This document shows positions 42,480 to 53,885 of a stretch of 54,055 bases of DNA, piece by piece. The translations under genes and the position numbers were made by a program. The first letter of the stretch is position 1. Each line of letters opens with the position of its first letter. This stretch comes from Mytilinidion resinicola (Eukaryota > Ascomycota > Dothideomycetes > Mytilinidiales > Mytilinidiaceae): positions 378,027 to 432,081 of the forward strand of contig NW_022985467.1 of assembly GCF_010093595.1 (NCBI RefSeq), read 5' to 3'. Below the pieces are notes generated by a model. The model had not been told where the DNA came from, did no database searches, and was given only the letters and a program-made list of their open reading frames with translations.

Positions 42480-42900
42480 GGCAACGGAAGGAGCGGAAGA
42501 GCAGCCGTTGGTTATTATAATTAATTCCAACGCAGTGCCTGTACAGCTATAGCTGTCCTAGTATTAGGTTATGTTTTCCAATCTCTAGTATATAGAGACG
42601 GATTAATTCTATATAGTTCAGGTGGCGGAGGGTCACGCGTATAGAGTGCGTGATCTTTCCTTCTTTTAGTTATTTTCCGTTAAATCCAGTTAGGCGTAAG
42701 ATAATTAGTAGCGGGTTAAGATAAAGGTTCTATGCGCGCGCCAGAGATCTGTAAATATAACCTATACCGGTAGCTCCGCTGTTAATTAGGGCTTGGGCAT
42801 CTAATTATGTAGAACCTTGCTGCAGGGAAAATAGAGCAAGGATTTGTCGTTTCCAGGAGTTAACTACAGGTTCTTCGAACAGATTCACAGAAATCCGGGG
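42480..42900 (-). pseudogene. Gypsy aspartic protease
   Basis: The active-site region reads INSGATGIGYI, family D-S-G-A-T-G with Asp changed to Asn (G-to-A). Further on come TLRHLNYIELIRLYILEIGK and HNLILGQ, a stop at a former Trp, and LYRHCVGINYNNQ. It is inactive. Confidence 0.7.
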
Positions 42901-42949
42901 TTGGAATGGTCCCGGGGGGCAACTTAGGCCCGGGACCGAGCTTTTAACG

Positions 42950-44172
42950 GCTTCTTCGTGCGGGACTGGCGTCTTCCTCTAGAACAATTAGAGCTAGAGG
43001 ACGAGTTCGTGGACACAGACAAACGGCGTGCGGGTGAGGACCGGGGCGGGCTTAAGGCTTATGCATACGTGCGTGGACTCGAGGGCCTATCTAGACCAGA
43101 TAATCGGACTCGTGGCAACAGTACAGAGCAGTCGCGGGAGATATAGCTATGCTTGCCACACTTATAGTAGAGGCCCTTTCGGCGGCGTTCTTCTTATTCG
43201 GCAGATCTAGCCGGGGCGTAGTCTAATGCCTCGATTTCCATCGCGTTTAGGTCCTTCCGAGCGGAGGGTTAATAACAAGAGGGACGGTTAGCCGGTAGGT
43301 ATCGGAGATCGTTATCGTATGCAGAAATCAGGTTGGCATATTTATTTATGTTGTCCGGAATATAAATACCGACCATAGCTCTACGTAGCTCGTCCGATAA
43401 TAAGCGTCGGAGTTGGGTTATCAAACCGATTTCGTTGAGGCCCGTGTCGGCGGCAAGGCGTCGGAATTCAGCGAAGTGAGAAACAAAGCTACGTTTTCCT
43501 TGTTTCAGCGAGTCGAGTTTGCTCAGGGCAGTAAGTTCCTTGTTAGGATCGCCGTACATAGCCTGTAGAAACAATATGAATTGTTCTACTGTTTGTATGT
43601 CCCCGATCCATTAAAGGATCTATCAGCGTTAACGGGTCATGCTCTAGACGAGAGTGCGCGTATAGCAGGCGGGCTCGTTTAGTAGGGTATCGGTCCGCGT
43701 TTCCTTCTAGTTTGTATTGTAGTCTTCGGATAAAGCTAGGGAGTTCCTTTCGGCGGCCGTTAAACATTGGAGGGTCGATTAATCGGTCGGATTTCCAGGT
43801 GGGCGGGTCAGGATGTATCGGGGAGGCATTAGAAGAGGGAGGTGTGACCTCAATGGTTGGGGTCTGTATACGGTTCGTAGGGGCGACAGGCTTTAAGCCA
43901 TCGTTCAATTCGTGAACGGTGTTCTCTGTAGATTGTTGGTTGGGCGTAGGCGGTGTAGGGGGAGAGGATTGGGACCGGATCGTTGATATTTCCTCTCGTA
44001 GCACTGCTATTTCTTCCGTAAAGATAGATTGTTGGCGCTGTAGGGCTCCTGTGAAGGCAGATTGTTGGTTCTGCAGGGCTCCTGCAAACGAGGATTGTGC
44101 TGCGGCAAGCTGTTCCTTCATGGAAGAAACCAGCTCCATAAGCATGGCAGTCGGGTCGTTCGGGGTCGTCAT
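42950..44172 (-). pseudogene. Gypsy Gag
   Basis: ATG at 44172 gives MTTPNDPTAMLMELVSSMKE, followed by Gln-rich repeats (QNQQSAFTGALQRQQS) and a Pro-rich linker. The capsid-like part reads PPMFNGRRKELPSFIRRLQY, then after a one-base shift near 43600 QTVEQFILFLQAMYGDPNKE and KLDSLKQGKRSFVSHFAEFR. A zinc knuckle near 43140-43170 reads YYKCGKHSYISRDC with its first Cys changed to Tyr. RIP-type stops occur near the knuckle. Confidence 0.75.
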
Positions 44173-44195
44173 GGTGGTGAAGGGACACAATGTAA

Positions 44196-44444
44196 TGTCA
44201 CGCTAGCGCTACAAGCAGGAGTTTAAGGGCTCAAGAAGGAGCGTTGATTAAGTGCTAGGTACAATACTACGTGGAGAATCAAGACATTGTGTAAAGAACA
44301 GGAAATTAGGAGCGCCGGCGAAGAAGATATACCGGCGGGACGTGCGTATGGCGCGAGCTCACGAGCTCCGTGCGAGATCAGGTGACGAAGCCACGTAATA
44401 GGCGAATTGTAGTGGGTAAGGTGTTGCGGGTAGTTACCGTAACA
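44196..44444 (-). repeat. Putative 5' LTR of the gypsy remnant
   Basis: Minus strand starts TGTTACGGTAAC and ends GCGTGACA, 249 bp, directly upstream of a short leader and the gag ATG at 44172. TG...CA ends are present. No second copy in the window confirms it. Confidence 0.55.
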
Positions 44445-44598
44445 TATTCCGGTAGTTTAGTTAAGTAGGTAAAGTCTGGTCCTTTAGTTTAATAAAATAG
44501 GCGGGTGGTTTAGGCTTTTATAGATTATAGTAGTGGAAATTAAAAACTTTATAAAAGCAGCCTTTAATATTTTCTAATAGTTACTAGTAATAGTATAT

Positions 44599-44863
44599 GT
44601 CACGGTCTCGGGCGGCAGGATTGCCCTAGCTAGCTCGGGCAGGTAGGTAGAAGTAATAACTGAATTCACTACGTGTTCTAATGCACGGCAGGCAGGCGGG
44701 TTGAATAACAAGACGTAGCTCAAGGAGCTACAAGGAGGCAGGGCGGCGGTCGGCAGGTATACTCCTGCCAAGGCTCGCATAGGCCCTTGCAACAAGGCCT
44801 CTCGCCGGGTCCTAACATCACGTGTTACGCTGTGCAGCAAGCTTCACCGTTCAAGCCGTGACA
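44599..44863. mobile_element. Further LTR-like element (TGTCACGG...CCGTGACA)
   Basis: 265 bp with the same terminal octamers as LTRs A and B but different internal sequence. No clear 5-bp duplication. Probably a solo LTR of a related family. Confidence 0.5.
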
Positions 44864-45014
44864 GTAGGCCACCGTACCCCAACCCCTCTCTGTAGAAGTT
44901 GTAACTGGCTAGGCATGTAGGCAGCTACTATGCCAGCAACTCCAAGTCTGTACGTAGGTGACCGTGAACCGTATGAGTTGTTGATCCTAGGTTGTAGCTG
45001 TTACAACCCGAGTC

Positions 45015-48000
45015 ACACAGTGCATACAACGCATACAACAAAGTCATACCATCTACTGCACGCAGGAGAGGAACACACAAGAGCCTGCATATACGTCAAT
45101 AAACAACTAGACATTAATAAGTGGACGGTTGTGCACCACTTACCAGATCTTAACACCCTCTCCCTTTGCGCAGGGGGAGAGAGGATCCACATTTATAACA
45201 TCTATAACCCGAACCCCAACAGTATTATATAGGAACTACCCCTACTGCTGAACAATACCGAAGCGGAACATATCCTTGTCGGAGACATAAACCTACACCA
45301 TCCGCTATGGGGAGGAGTTCGAGTTGTGCAAATCGAGGAGCAAGCAGAGGAGCTCCTCCGCATCACGCGCGAAGCAGGCATGGACCTAGCCACGGAGGAA
45401 GGGCTAGAGACATAGGCAAGAGGAACATCGTGGTCTACAATTGACCTTACGTTCACAACAGGGTGGCTAACAGAACAAACAATTTCCTCCACGGTACAAG
45501 AGGAATGGAACTGCAACTCTAATCACCGGCCTATATACACGGAGTTCGATGTCTCACCACCAAAGGCAGCCGAACCCCCGCAGCGTAGGCTGTGGAAGGA
45601 TGTAGCATAGAAAGAAGTACGAGAGAACCTAGCAATACGGCTAGACGAGCTAGAAACTCGGAACGACCCGCAGGAGACGGAGGAAGATCTTAATATGTTT
45701 GCACACCGCCTACATAAGTGTATACAAGCCACAATAGACAAAACCATACCACTCGCAAAGCCGTCGAAACAAGCATCACCTGCGTGGTCAACAGAGTGCA
45801 CCGAGGAAGTGCGGGAGACGAGGCGGGCCTATAGGACCTGGCGCTCGTTAAGAACAGTAGAGGACTGGATTTCGTACAGAGTACAGTGCAACAGAAAGAA
45901 GAGGGCTATACGCGAAGAGAGCACAAAAGCATGGCGCCGCACAGTAGACAAGATCACGTCGGATCCGAAAGGCGTATAGAAGCTAGCCAAATGGGGCAGA
46001 ACTGTTGGAAAGGAACCACGGCCACCGCCTCAATTCCCCCCTCTTTCACGGCCTAACAACGCAACGCTCTACACAGACAACGAGACCAAGGCCCAAATAC
46101 TTGCGGAACAGTTCTTCCTACCCCCTGTAGAGGCAGACCTCTCCGACATTAAAGGATACCAATACCCAGAGCCGTACAAGTCCTTACAAGACGTCACGGT
46201 GGAAGACGTCCTCTCCGCGCTGATGGGAATAGCCCCGGACAAGGCCCCGGGCATTATAAAGATAACTAACAGAATCCTTAAGAAATGCGAAACGCAGCTA
46301 GCACCAACGCTGGCCAGGTTCTTCACCAGGTGCGTGCATATAGGGCACTACCTACGGCCGTACAAAGAATTAATCACCGTAGTACTACGCAAGCCTTAGA
46401 AAGCGTCCTACAACACAGCGAAGTCGTACAGGCCAATTGCGCTGCTGGAAACAGTAGGCAAGCTGCTCGAACGTATTGTAGCACGAAAACTATCTAAGAT
46501 AGCAGAGGAGAAAGGCATGCTCCCACCGAGCCAAATGGGCGCAAGGCCCGAACGATCTACGCAGACAGCACTGGAACTCCTCACGGAACAAATACAAACC
46601 GTATAGAAGGGCAACTCTCACCTTATTGCCTCCCTCCTTAGCCTGGACATCTCGGGGGCCTTTAATAGAGTATCTCACGTGAGAATAATATATAACCTAC
46701 GGGTCTAACGTGTACCGGAATAGATGGTCCAATTCACAGAATTGTTCCTACAGGACCAAACTACAAGACTTTCTATTAGAAGATACATCGCTAAGACTAT
46801 CCCGGTTAACACAGGCATACCACAAGGATCCTCACTCTCGCCGATCCTCTTCTTATTCTTTGCAAGCACGCTCCTGCCGGCACTACAAGAAGGCAATATA
46901 ATAGCCTACGGGTTTATAGACAACACCAACATCCTTATATTTAGCAGAAGCACGGAAGAGAACTGCAGGGCAATCGAAAGTGTGCACGTACGGTGCATGG
47001 AGTAGGCGAAGAAGCACAGCGTAGTATTCGCCCCGGATAAGTATTACCTTATACACTTTACAAGGCGCCGTTTAAATGCGGTAAATATAAAGGCTACAGT
47101 AAATATCCGGGGCTTTACAGATGGCCTAATTATAGAGCTCCGCGTGCTTGGAGTTTAGGTAGACTCTAAACTTAAATAGGGCCCGCATATACGCATTACA
47201 AAGGAAAAGGCTATAGCACAGATGGGAGCCCTTACACGGCTAACGGCATCAACATGGGGCGCAAGCTTCCAAAAAGCACGGCATATATACTCAGCAGTTA
47301 TCAGGCCGGTCCTTACGTATAGGTGCACCACCTGGTCTCCAACGCCAGGCATAAAGGAACAAATCAGCAAAGCGAAGATTAAACAACTTAAAACGGCCCA
47401 GAACTACTGCCTCCGTGCTATCGCAGGGGCGTACAAGACAACAGACATCAAGACGCTTGAACACGAGACCTCTTGCCCCCCCCTAAGGCTTAAGCTAGAG
47501 GAACTCGCGGTGGCGTACGCCGCACGCGCGCGGGCCAGGCTAGAGAGCATATTGAGACCACGTGCCGCACTATTAGAGACACTATTAGGAGATACTATAA
47601 GCCTAGGAAAACGCCTAAATACGAGCCGAGCCGGCGTGATGTACTGAAGAGGCTCGCGGTTAAGGCCACAGCACTAGCCCCGAGGTACAAAGGGCAGTCA
47701 GACAACTCGTACAAGCTTTTAAGACGAGGAGCAATACAGGAAGCGTACGAGGAAAGGTGGAGGGACGAATGGTAGGCCCACAGGAAGAAACGAAGGGGCC
47801 CCCCTACGCCGGCCCTCAACACGAAATGGAACAAGAATTAGGCAACCAAACACCATAAGCTTACAAAAGCAGAGAGCTTAATTATCACGCTCCTACGAAC
47901 GGAACACATAGGGCTTAACGCATACCTGCACCGCATAAGGGTGCCCAATCACCCTTCGCCCGCGTGCCCCTGCGGGCATATACCACAGTCTCCAAAGCAC

Positions 48001-48680
48001 GTAGTAATGCACTGCAAACGACACCGCAACGGCAGAGGCGATATGTTCTTTAAGGCCAGAACAAGAACGTATATGCAGCTGTACAAAGACCACAAGGGAA
48101 ATAAGGCCGTTTCGCAATAGTTCCTGCACCAGACAGACCTCCTACCCTACCTCTCTATAGCTAGAAAGATGGCAACGGAAAAGCTGGCTATACAGCCAGC
48201 CGACTCGTATAGCCACGCCCCAAGAACAGAACCACACGCACACACGCACATTGCATAACCACAGGCACGCCCGCAACAGGGCAACCCCCCAATTTCCTAT
48301 TGTCCTTTAATTCAATACCTCGGCTTTTAAGAAAAGGGCACGCGCGTACGGTAAGGGTACGCGCGCCCTAACGCGGACCCCGGACCTTACTAACCATCTG
48401 GACACCGTACAACCCTGGAACCTAGGGCCTACGGACACCGGATCGATCCTGGAGAATACATCAAGATGGCTTACTCCGTGGTGATGCTTACAGAGCTGCC
48501 ACGCGTCCCCCACAGCCGCGCAGAAACAAAAGGAACGCAAGGCGTTATACACTGTAGAAAACAAGGTTTTCACCCGACCGCTATAGAGCGAACGGTTTCC
48601 CCTTGTAAATAAAACCTAGATAGCACTGCCGCATGGACCCTAACGGGAGCTAAATCGGCCTAATAGAACCTAATAATAAT
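45015..48680 (+). mobile_element. Decayed Tad1-type LINE, 5'-truncated
   Basis: Carries ORF2 only, starting inside the endonuclease (SYHLLHAGEEHTRACIYVNK matches residues near 60 of the intact ORF2). Further pieces are GIPQGSSLSPILFLFFAST, GFIDNTNIL, where FVDD has become FIDN, LTASTWGASFQKARHIYSAV and the C-terminal CCHC region near 47960. Many TAG codons replace Trp and Gln. It ends with a TAA-repeat tail at 48664-48680. It belongs to the same clade as the 24.3-29.9 kb LINE but a different family, judging from the amino-acid divergence. Confidence 0.88.
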
Positions 48681-50230
48681 AATAACAGTTCCTTTAGTAA
48701 ATTTATTTTTTAGCCGGTAGAAGGCTATTAGGGCCTCTACTATAATTTCTATTAGAATAGACTTTTTATTATATTACTTCTAGCCCCCTATAGCAGAGCT
48801 AGGTTGCTTTTTAGTTAACTTATTAAAAAGGGCGGTAATTTTGGAAAATCCCTAGATAAAACAGCAGTAGTAGTTTATAAACCTAATAAAAATGCAGATA
48901 TTTCTAATATAGGTTAGTTCCGGCTATAACTTAACTGTAGAAATTTAATATATATTCTTAAAAGCGCCTATAAGTTACATATCGCTCTTAGGCGGCCTAC
49001 TATCTAATGCAGTCCAAACTAGTAATTAATAGGAGATAGAAAAGAGGCTAGGAGAACCGACAACAGAATGCTTAACCGCTTTAATTCCTTTGGGAAAGAA
49101 AGGAGATATTTCTATTACCTTGTGGGTTGGTTGAAGAGAGGGACTTTAAATACTCGGCGTATTTATAATGCAGCGGACTTAGTTAGCTTTACCCAGCCAT
49201 CTATTACTTTAACCTTAAACTTAGCCGGAATAAGAAAATCCTAACTTGGGGTAACGTCTCTAAGGTCTACTAACGGCTCGCCGCCTTTCTCTGCATTGGA
49301 GATTCTAATTAATGCGCCTTTAAATCTTATTTTTCGGTCTTCTTTTATAGCGTTGAATATGCGACCGCGTATATATTCTAGCCCCTCTTCTTAAGCTGCT
49401 ACGTATTTAACCTTAATAAAAATTCCATATTAGCTTAAAATATGTTTAAAAGGTTCAGATAGTTGGATATATATTCCCGGACATAACCAATCTCTGGTAG
49501 TATTCTGTAGAAGTACCCCTATTAAGAGAAGACCTGTCTTATATTATTAGCATTCCTCTTTAGACCCTGAAGTAGAGCTTTACAAGATGCTTATTAGTGG
49601 ACTGGCTTATAACGCAAACTCTGTGCCGATTTATGTAGACAACGCGTACCGGATAAAGGAGTTAGGTATCTTAGTGTATCCGGCTACTGGAACAGAGTAC
49701 AGGCTGGAAAAGGTGTTATAAGTATACGGCGTATACTAAAAACAGCGCCCGGAAATGCGAGTTACAGTAACTCTTTTATACCAGTTAGCTAAACGTACTA
49801 TAAGAGGGACGAGATGGCTCCTGTTGCATTCACTTTAGCTGCAAGGTATATTGGTCTACGATACCCTAGTAGCGCTAGTAGTAACAGCGTAATACTAAAG
49901 GAGGATCCTTTTATCTGTAGGGTTTTGGATAGTTTAATAAGATAGTAAAAGGATTAGGGTAACGGCGTCGAAGTCGGTGTAGAAATGGAGGCTCTGGCTA
50001 AGACACTAAATCGACTGGGGGAGGAATGCTACAATTCGCGCAAAGACCCGTCAGCCTATGTTAAGTTAAGGATGGGATGGGCTCTTTGATATTTACCTTG
50101 ATAACTGCAGAACGCAACTTATAGGTAACTGCCAATAGAGCAGGAAGCGCAAGAAGAGGTGGATAGTATGCTCAAACGCAGAGCGACCTTGCTGAACTGC
50201 GTGGCGCACGATTAGCGAAGTAGAGTCGGC
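48681..50230. pseudogene. Unidentified degraded coding sequence
   Basis: AT-rich to about 49000. The minus strand at 49150-49450 reads EEGLEYIRGRIFNAIKEDRK, FKGALIRISNAEKGGEPLVD and FKVKVIDGWVKLTKSAAL. The plus strand at 49580-49850 reads LISGLAYNANSVPIYVDNAY, LGILVYPATGTEYRLEKVL and MRVTVTLLYQLAKRTIRGTR. Both look like real proteins with scattered TAG/TAA stops; I recognise neither. Confidence 0.4.
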
Positions 50231-50569
50231 GGAAGGGCGTGAGGGACATAAATGTGTTTTCCCAGTCGATGGATTGTACGACTACTCTTAAGCGTTGGTG
50301 CCTAACCGGATGTCGAGATGGAAAGAATCACCAGCGGTTTATCCCTCGGGCGGGGCTGCGGCCGGTTTTGCCCAGCCTCAGAATTCGCGCCCCACTCAGT
50401 CCAATGCATGGCAAACATCACGTGCATAATGAGCTAACTTTGTTGGTGGATTAGGTAAAGCTTCCGCGATGATGCAAATTTCAGCTGTGCATTGACCCTA
50501 AGTCCGTGGGATTGGAATCAGTTAATACACGTAGTTGATTTCCATTGCCTGGCCTTTTACGGTGCTTCG

Positions 50570-51317
50570 CATAGAGTATTTAAGGGGGTTCTTGAAATCG
50601 ACGGGGTATTTGAAATGGCTCGTGCGTAGGAACATCAAAAATGACGGAGAATGCCGCTTATAAGGGCAATCGCATACAAATTAGCATTCTATCGCATATT
50701 TGATGTTACTCACACCGTATCTCAATTAATTTTGTATATTGTTAAGTCCTAGCATAGTGTTAAGGTTGCAGGAGTGCTAAGAATACATAAGAATGCCTCC
50801 CTACGCTGTTTTTTGTACTGCACGTCTATTACGCTGCATTAAATAACACCCTTAATACTAGGGCAATAGTATAGATATATAACTTTTTTAATAAGAATCT
50901 ATGCTCTAGGAGTAATATACAATATCTTTCAACTGCTAATTCTGATTTGGGGCTTAACTTCTGTTGGAATTTATGTACATCTTGGTGAGATTAGCGTTTT
51001 CTGTTGATGCGCTTGAGAATGGTATCCGGGTGTATCCCATAGGCGAATGCGCTAGCTAAGGGGCTCCCGTAATATTCAGATTGATGTCCACTGATGGCGT
51101 CCTGTATAATCTGTTCTTTGGCTTGTCCACAGTGCAATAGCAGCATAGTAAGTGGGTGTATTAGGAATAAGGGGCCACGGGGCGTAGGGGCGAGCTGATT
51201 TTTGGGTGTTCACAGCAGAATCGTTGATCCTGACCAATCAGAAATAGGCGGTGAGGCATACGCACGAGCCATTTCAAATACCCCGTCGATTTCAAGAACC
51301 CCCTCAAATACTCTATG
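50570..51317. mobile_element. 748-bp element bounded by 59-bp inverted repeats
   Basis: The arm at 50570-50628 (CATAGAGTATTTAAGGGGG...) is matched, with one difference seen, by the reverse complement at 51259-51317. No transposase is encoded inside. This fits a MITE-like or other terminal-inverted-repeat element. A target duplication was not found, so the true ends may differ. Confidence 0.6.
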
Positions 51318-51538
51318 TACATGCCCGGCCTCTCTAAGCGCGAGAAAGTTGATCTACGAGCGAGCTCGAAAGATGCCTAGTGCAGGACTCTCGTCACCCA
51401 GTTCAAGAAGCCCTTTTATGACTCCCCAAACAAACTGACAACCCTCAGGAGGCCCCTCAGCAGGAGGCCGCCGACACTGATGGCTGATGGCCATTTCAAC
51501 ACCCTGGTAGTCATCACGACAGTCTTCCCGCCATCGCG

Positions 51539-52821
51539 ATGCCCCTCCAGCCAGCGCGATATCCATCGAATTTATCCTGGCACCCCTCCAACCATCGCAT
51601 CTGGAGCACCGTGCTCGACCTCATCGCGCGGACGAGACCTACCCTCCATCCGGCTACCCCTCCTCAATCCGCCGCCTCCTTCGCCGCGTCGTTCCACAGA
51701 CACTTTAGTCCTTCAACACAGGCAGTTTCGCGGACACATTTGACCTGAGGAAGGACGTCGACCTAATCCTAAAGGGCGAACTGGAGGGGAATCTCATCGT
51801 CGACCACCCACACTTCTTCGACACATTCTTCGGCGGAGTTCCACAGCTCAGTAAGATGGCTGCAGCTGTGTTTGGGCAATGCAAGGAAGCCGAAACACCT
51901 CTACACACGGACGACACTGGCTGGGCGGAGTGGCCGGAGGATTGTGCGGAGCCCGATGTGCTGCACTGGCTCCGTCACCACATCGACCAATTTCTCCAGT
52001 TTGCGAATGAACAAGGCTTCCAACCTCCAACGCGTCGGCGGTGCTTTGCCACACCGAACAAGCATATCCCCGGATCTGTCAGCAAACGGAAGCTAGACAT
52101 TGGCATCATCTATGGCCGGCGGAACGAGACGTCCGACGATGGTGCTCCCTGCGACTGGTGCGACGTCCTCGTCCCAGGCGAGCTGAAGAGCAACCCGCGG
52201 GAGGATAATCACAGCAGCACCTGGTTCGATCTGTCTCGATATGCTCGGGAGATCTTTGTCGCTCAAGACACCCGACGGTCTGTTACTGGCTTCACACTCT
52301 GCGGTTCTATCATGCGGCTCTGGGCATTCGACCAACTCGGAGCGGAATGCACAACTGGAGCGATATCATCTGGATGGCATCATAAAGCGACAGCGTTGTG
52401 TGGCAGGATGAGCGACGACCTGTTGGAAGTCCACGATAAATCCGGCAAGCCTTTCGTCGTTAAAGACTCTTGGGAGTTTGAAGAGCGGCCGGAGGAGGGG
52501 CCTCTGCTCAAGAAGGTAACGGATGCGGGCGTGGAGAATGTGGCAGAGTACCACCACCACGAAATTGTTCATGATGAAGGTGATGTTGTTGATATCCGCA
52601 ACAAACTGCGCAAGGGGCTGGAAGATGGAGGTGGGAGGTATCCACTACGAGGGCACCCAAACTCACAAACACTCGCAGACCTGTCCAAGGCTGAAGGCCA
52701 CGCTGCTGATTCAAGTGAGGGCAGAATTCTTGCTCGAAGCTTGGTCATATATACCATACCATTCCTTAAATGGGTCCCTACGCTCGGGAAAGGTCAGAAA
52801 CCAAGAAGGTTAGATTACTAG
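51539..52821 (+). pseudogene. FunK1-type fungal protein kinase, broken copy 1
   Basis: The N-terminal part MPLQPARYPSNLSWHPSNHR is followed, after a frame change and a TAG near 51706, by SFADTFDLRKDVDLILKGEL. Then come CDWCDVLVPGELKSNP, STWFDLSRYAREIFVAQDTR and FTLCGSIMRLWAFDQLG, hallmark FunK1 sequence. An internal deletion then joins this directly to the region around KPFVVKDSWEFEERPEEGPL. The kinase catalytic core (HRD- and DFG-like motifs) is absent; the frame ends at 52821 in unrelated residues. FunK1 kinases are expanded in many fungi with largely unknown roles. The frame from 51856 to 52821 is open and could still be expressed. Confidence 0.8.
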
Positions 52822-53137
52822 AGAGGCTCTTGGCTCTCGGTGGTGAGCGACATAGTCACAGTCGTCATAGCGGGCTAAAAGTAGATATAGGATGGCAGCG
52901 TTCTTAGCAGCGGCGACAGCTTCTTCTAGACTTGTGAAGTCGCTTTAGTTTTAGCAAGTTTCTCATGTTAGGCACCGAATCTCCGTTACAACGTGCAATT
53001 GATTGTGAATTTAATTGCAAGTATGAATGTTGAATCTTCATACGCAGGGCCTTACTCTGCCAGGGTTCCCAAGGCCCCCTTTGACACTGTTGTCGATCGG
53101 TGGATCACAGCAGTAAGTCTTCCAATTCAAATCATGA

Positions 53138-53466
53138 TTAACCCACAAATAGCTTGACAGTTGCAAGGCCAGCCAGAACACCTAGCAACAAGGCCGTTGG
53201 GTAAGTAATAATAGCATTCCCTCCAACCATCTCCACCGGTCTCAATTGCTCTTCCAGGAGCGATCCAACCCCTGGAGACATTGGGATCTGAATTACGAGG
53301 TCTTTCAGGGACACAGTTGTTGTGATCGTATTTCCGTCGAGAGACATCTTGACATCGGCGCTTTCGTCGTTATAACCATAGAGTTGTATGAACTATTACT
53401 GCTCAGCGGAATATTCAATAATCACCAGAAGCAGAACCTTACCATAGCGCGTGTAAGTTCCTCCAT
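53138..53466 (-). CDS. Small spliced gene, putative tail-anchored membrane protein
   Basis: ATG at 53464-53466. Exon 1 (53443-53466) encodes MEELTRAM. An intron at 53393-53442 (GTAAGG...TAATAG, 50 nt) is followed by exon 2 (53138-53392) giving FIQLYGYNDESADVKMSLDG and onward, 92 residues in total. The C-terminus holds a hydrophobic stretch, AIITYPTALLLGVLAGLATV, then KLFVG, which would suit a single tail anchor. A TATATATAT run lies about 190 bp upstream. No family recognised and no lesion seen. Coding status rests on the clean splice and composition only. Confidence 0.5.
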
Positions 53467-53885
53467 CGTCAACTTTTTGTAATTTGTTTGTTCGGTGAAA
53501 CTTTGGTGGGTATAGCCTGGAGAGTTTTGGAAAGCTCTGAAGTACGAAGTCATAATGCTGAAAGGCTGGGGTTTGAGGGCAAAGACGCGGTTCGAGAGGG
53601 GCCGAGAAAGACTGAGAAGATAGCTATTGAAAGAATATTAAGGGTCGTCGCTCTATATATATATGCTGACTAGTGAACCCCCATCATTGCCCAATACTAG
53701 ATTTCCTTTTCCCTAAATCTGTCGCTTCTCAAGCCTGGAACAGTGTGCTGCGCATGAACGGTCAAATGCTCGTTTGCATGTCTCGAAGGGACCAAGGAAC
53801 GCGTATGTCTGAATCGAGGTCATCATACGGTATGGAGGGGGACATGAGTTACCTGCGGAGAATAAGGTCTCAGCGGCCCATTGCA

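Larger units (their letters stand above)
42450..44444 (-). mobile_element. Ty3/gypsy remnant: 5' LTR, gag, protease
   Basis: Minus-strand order: 5' LTR (44444 to 44196), gag, zinc knuckle, protease. RT, RNase H and integrase are missing; LTR B lies where they should start. It is a different element from that at 17-20 kb. Confidence 0.75.
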
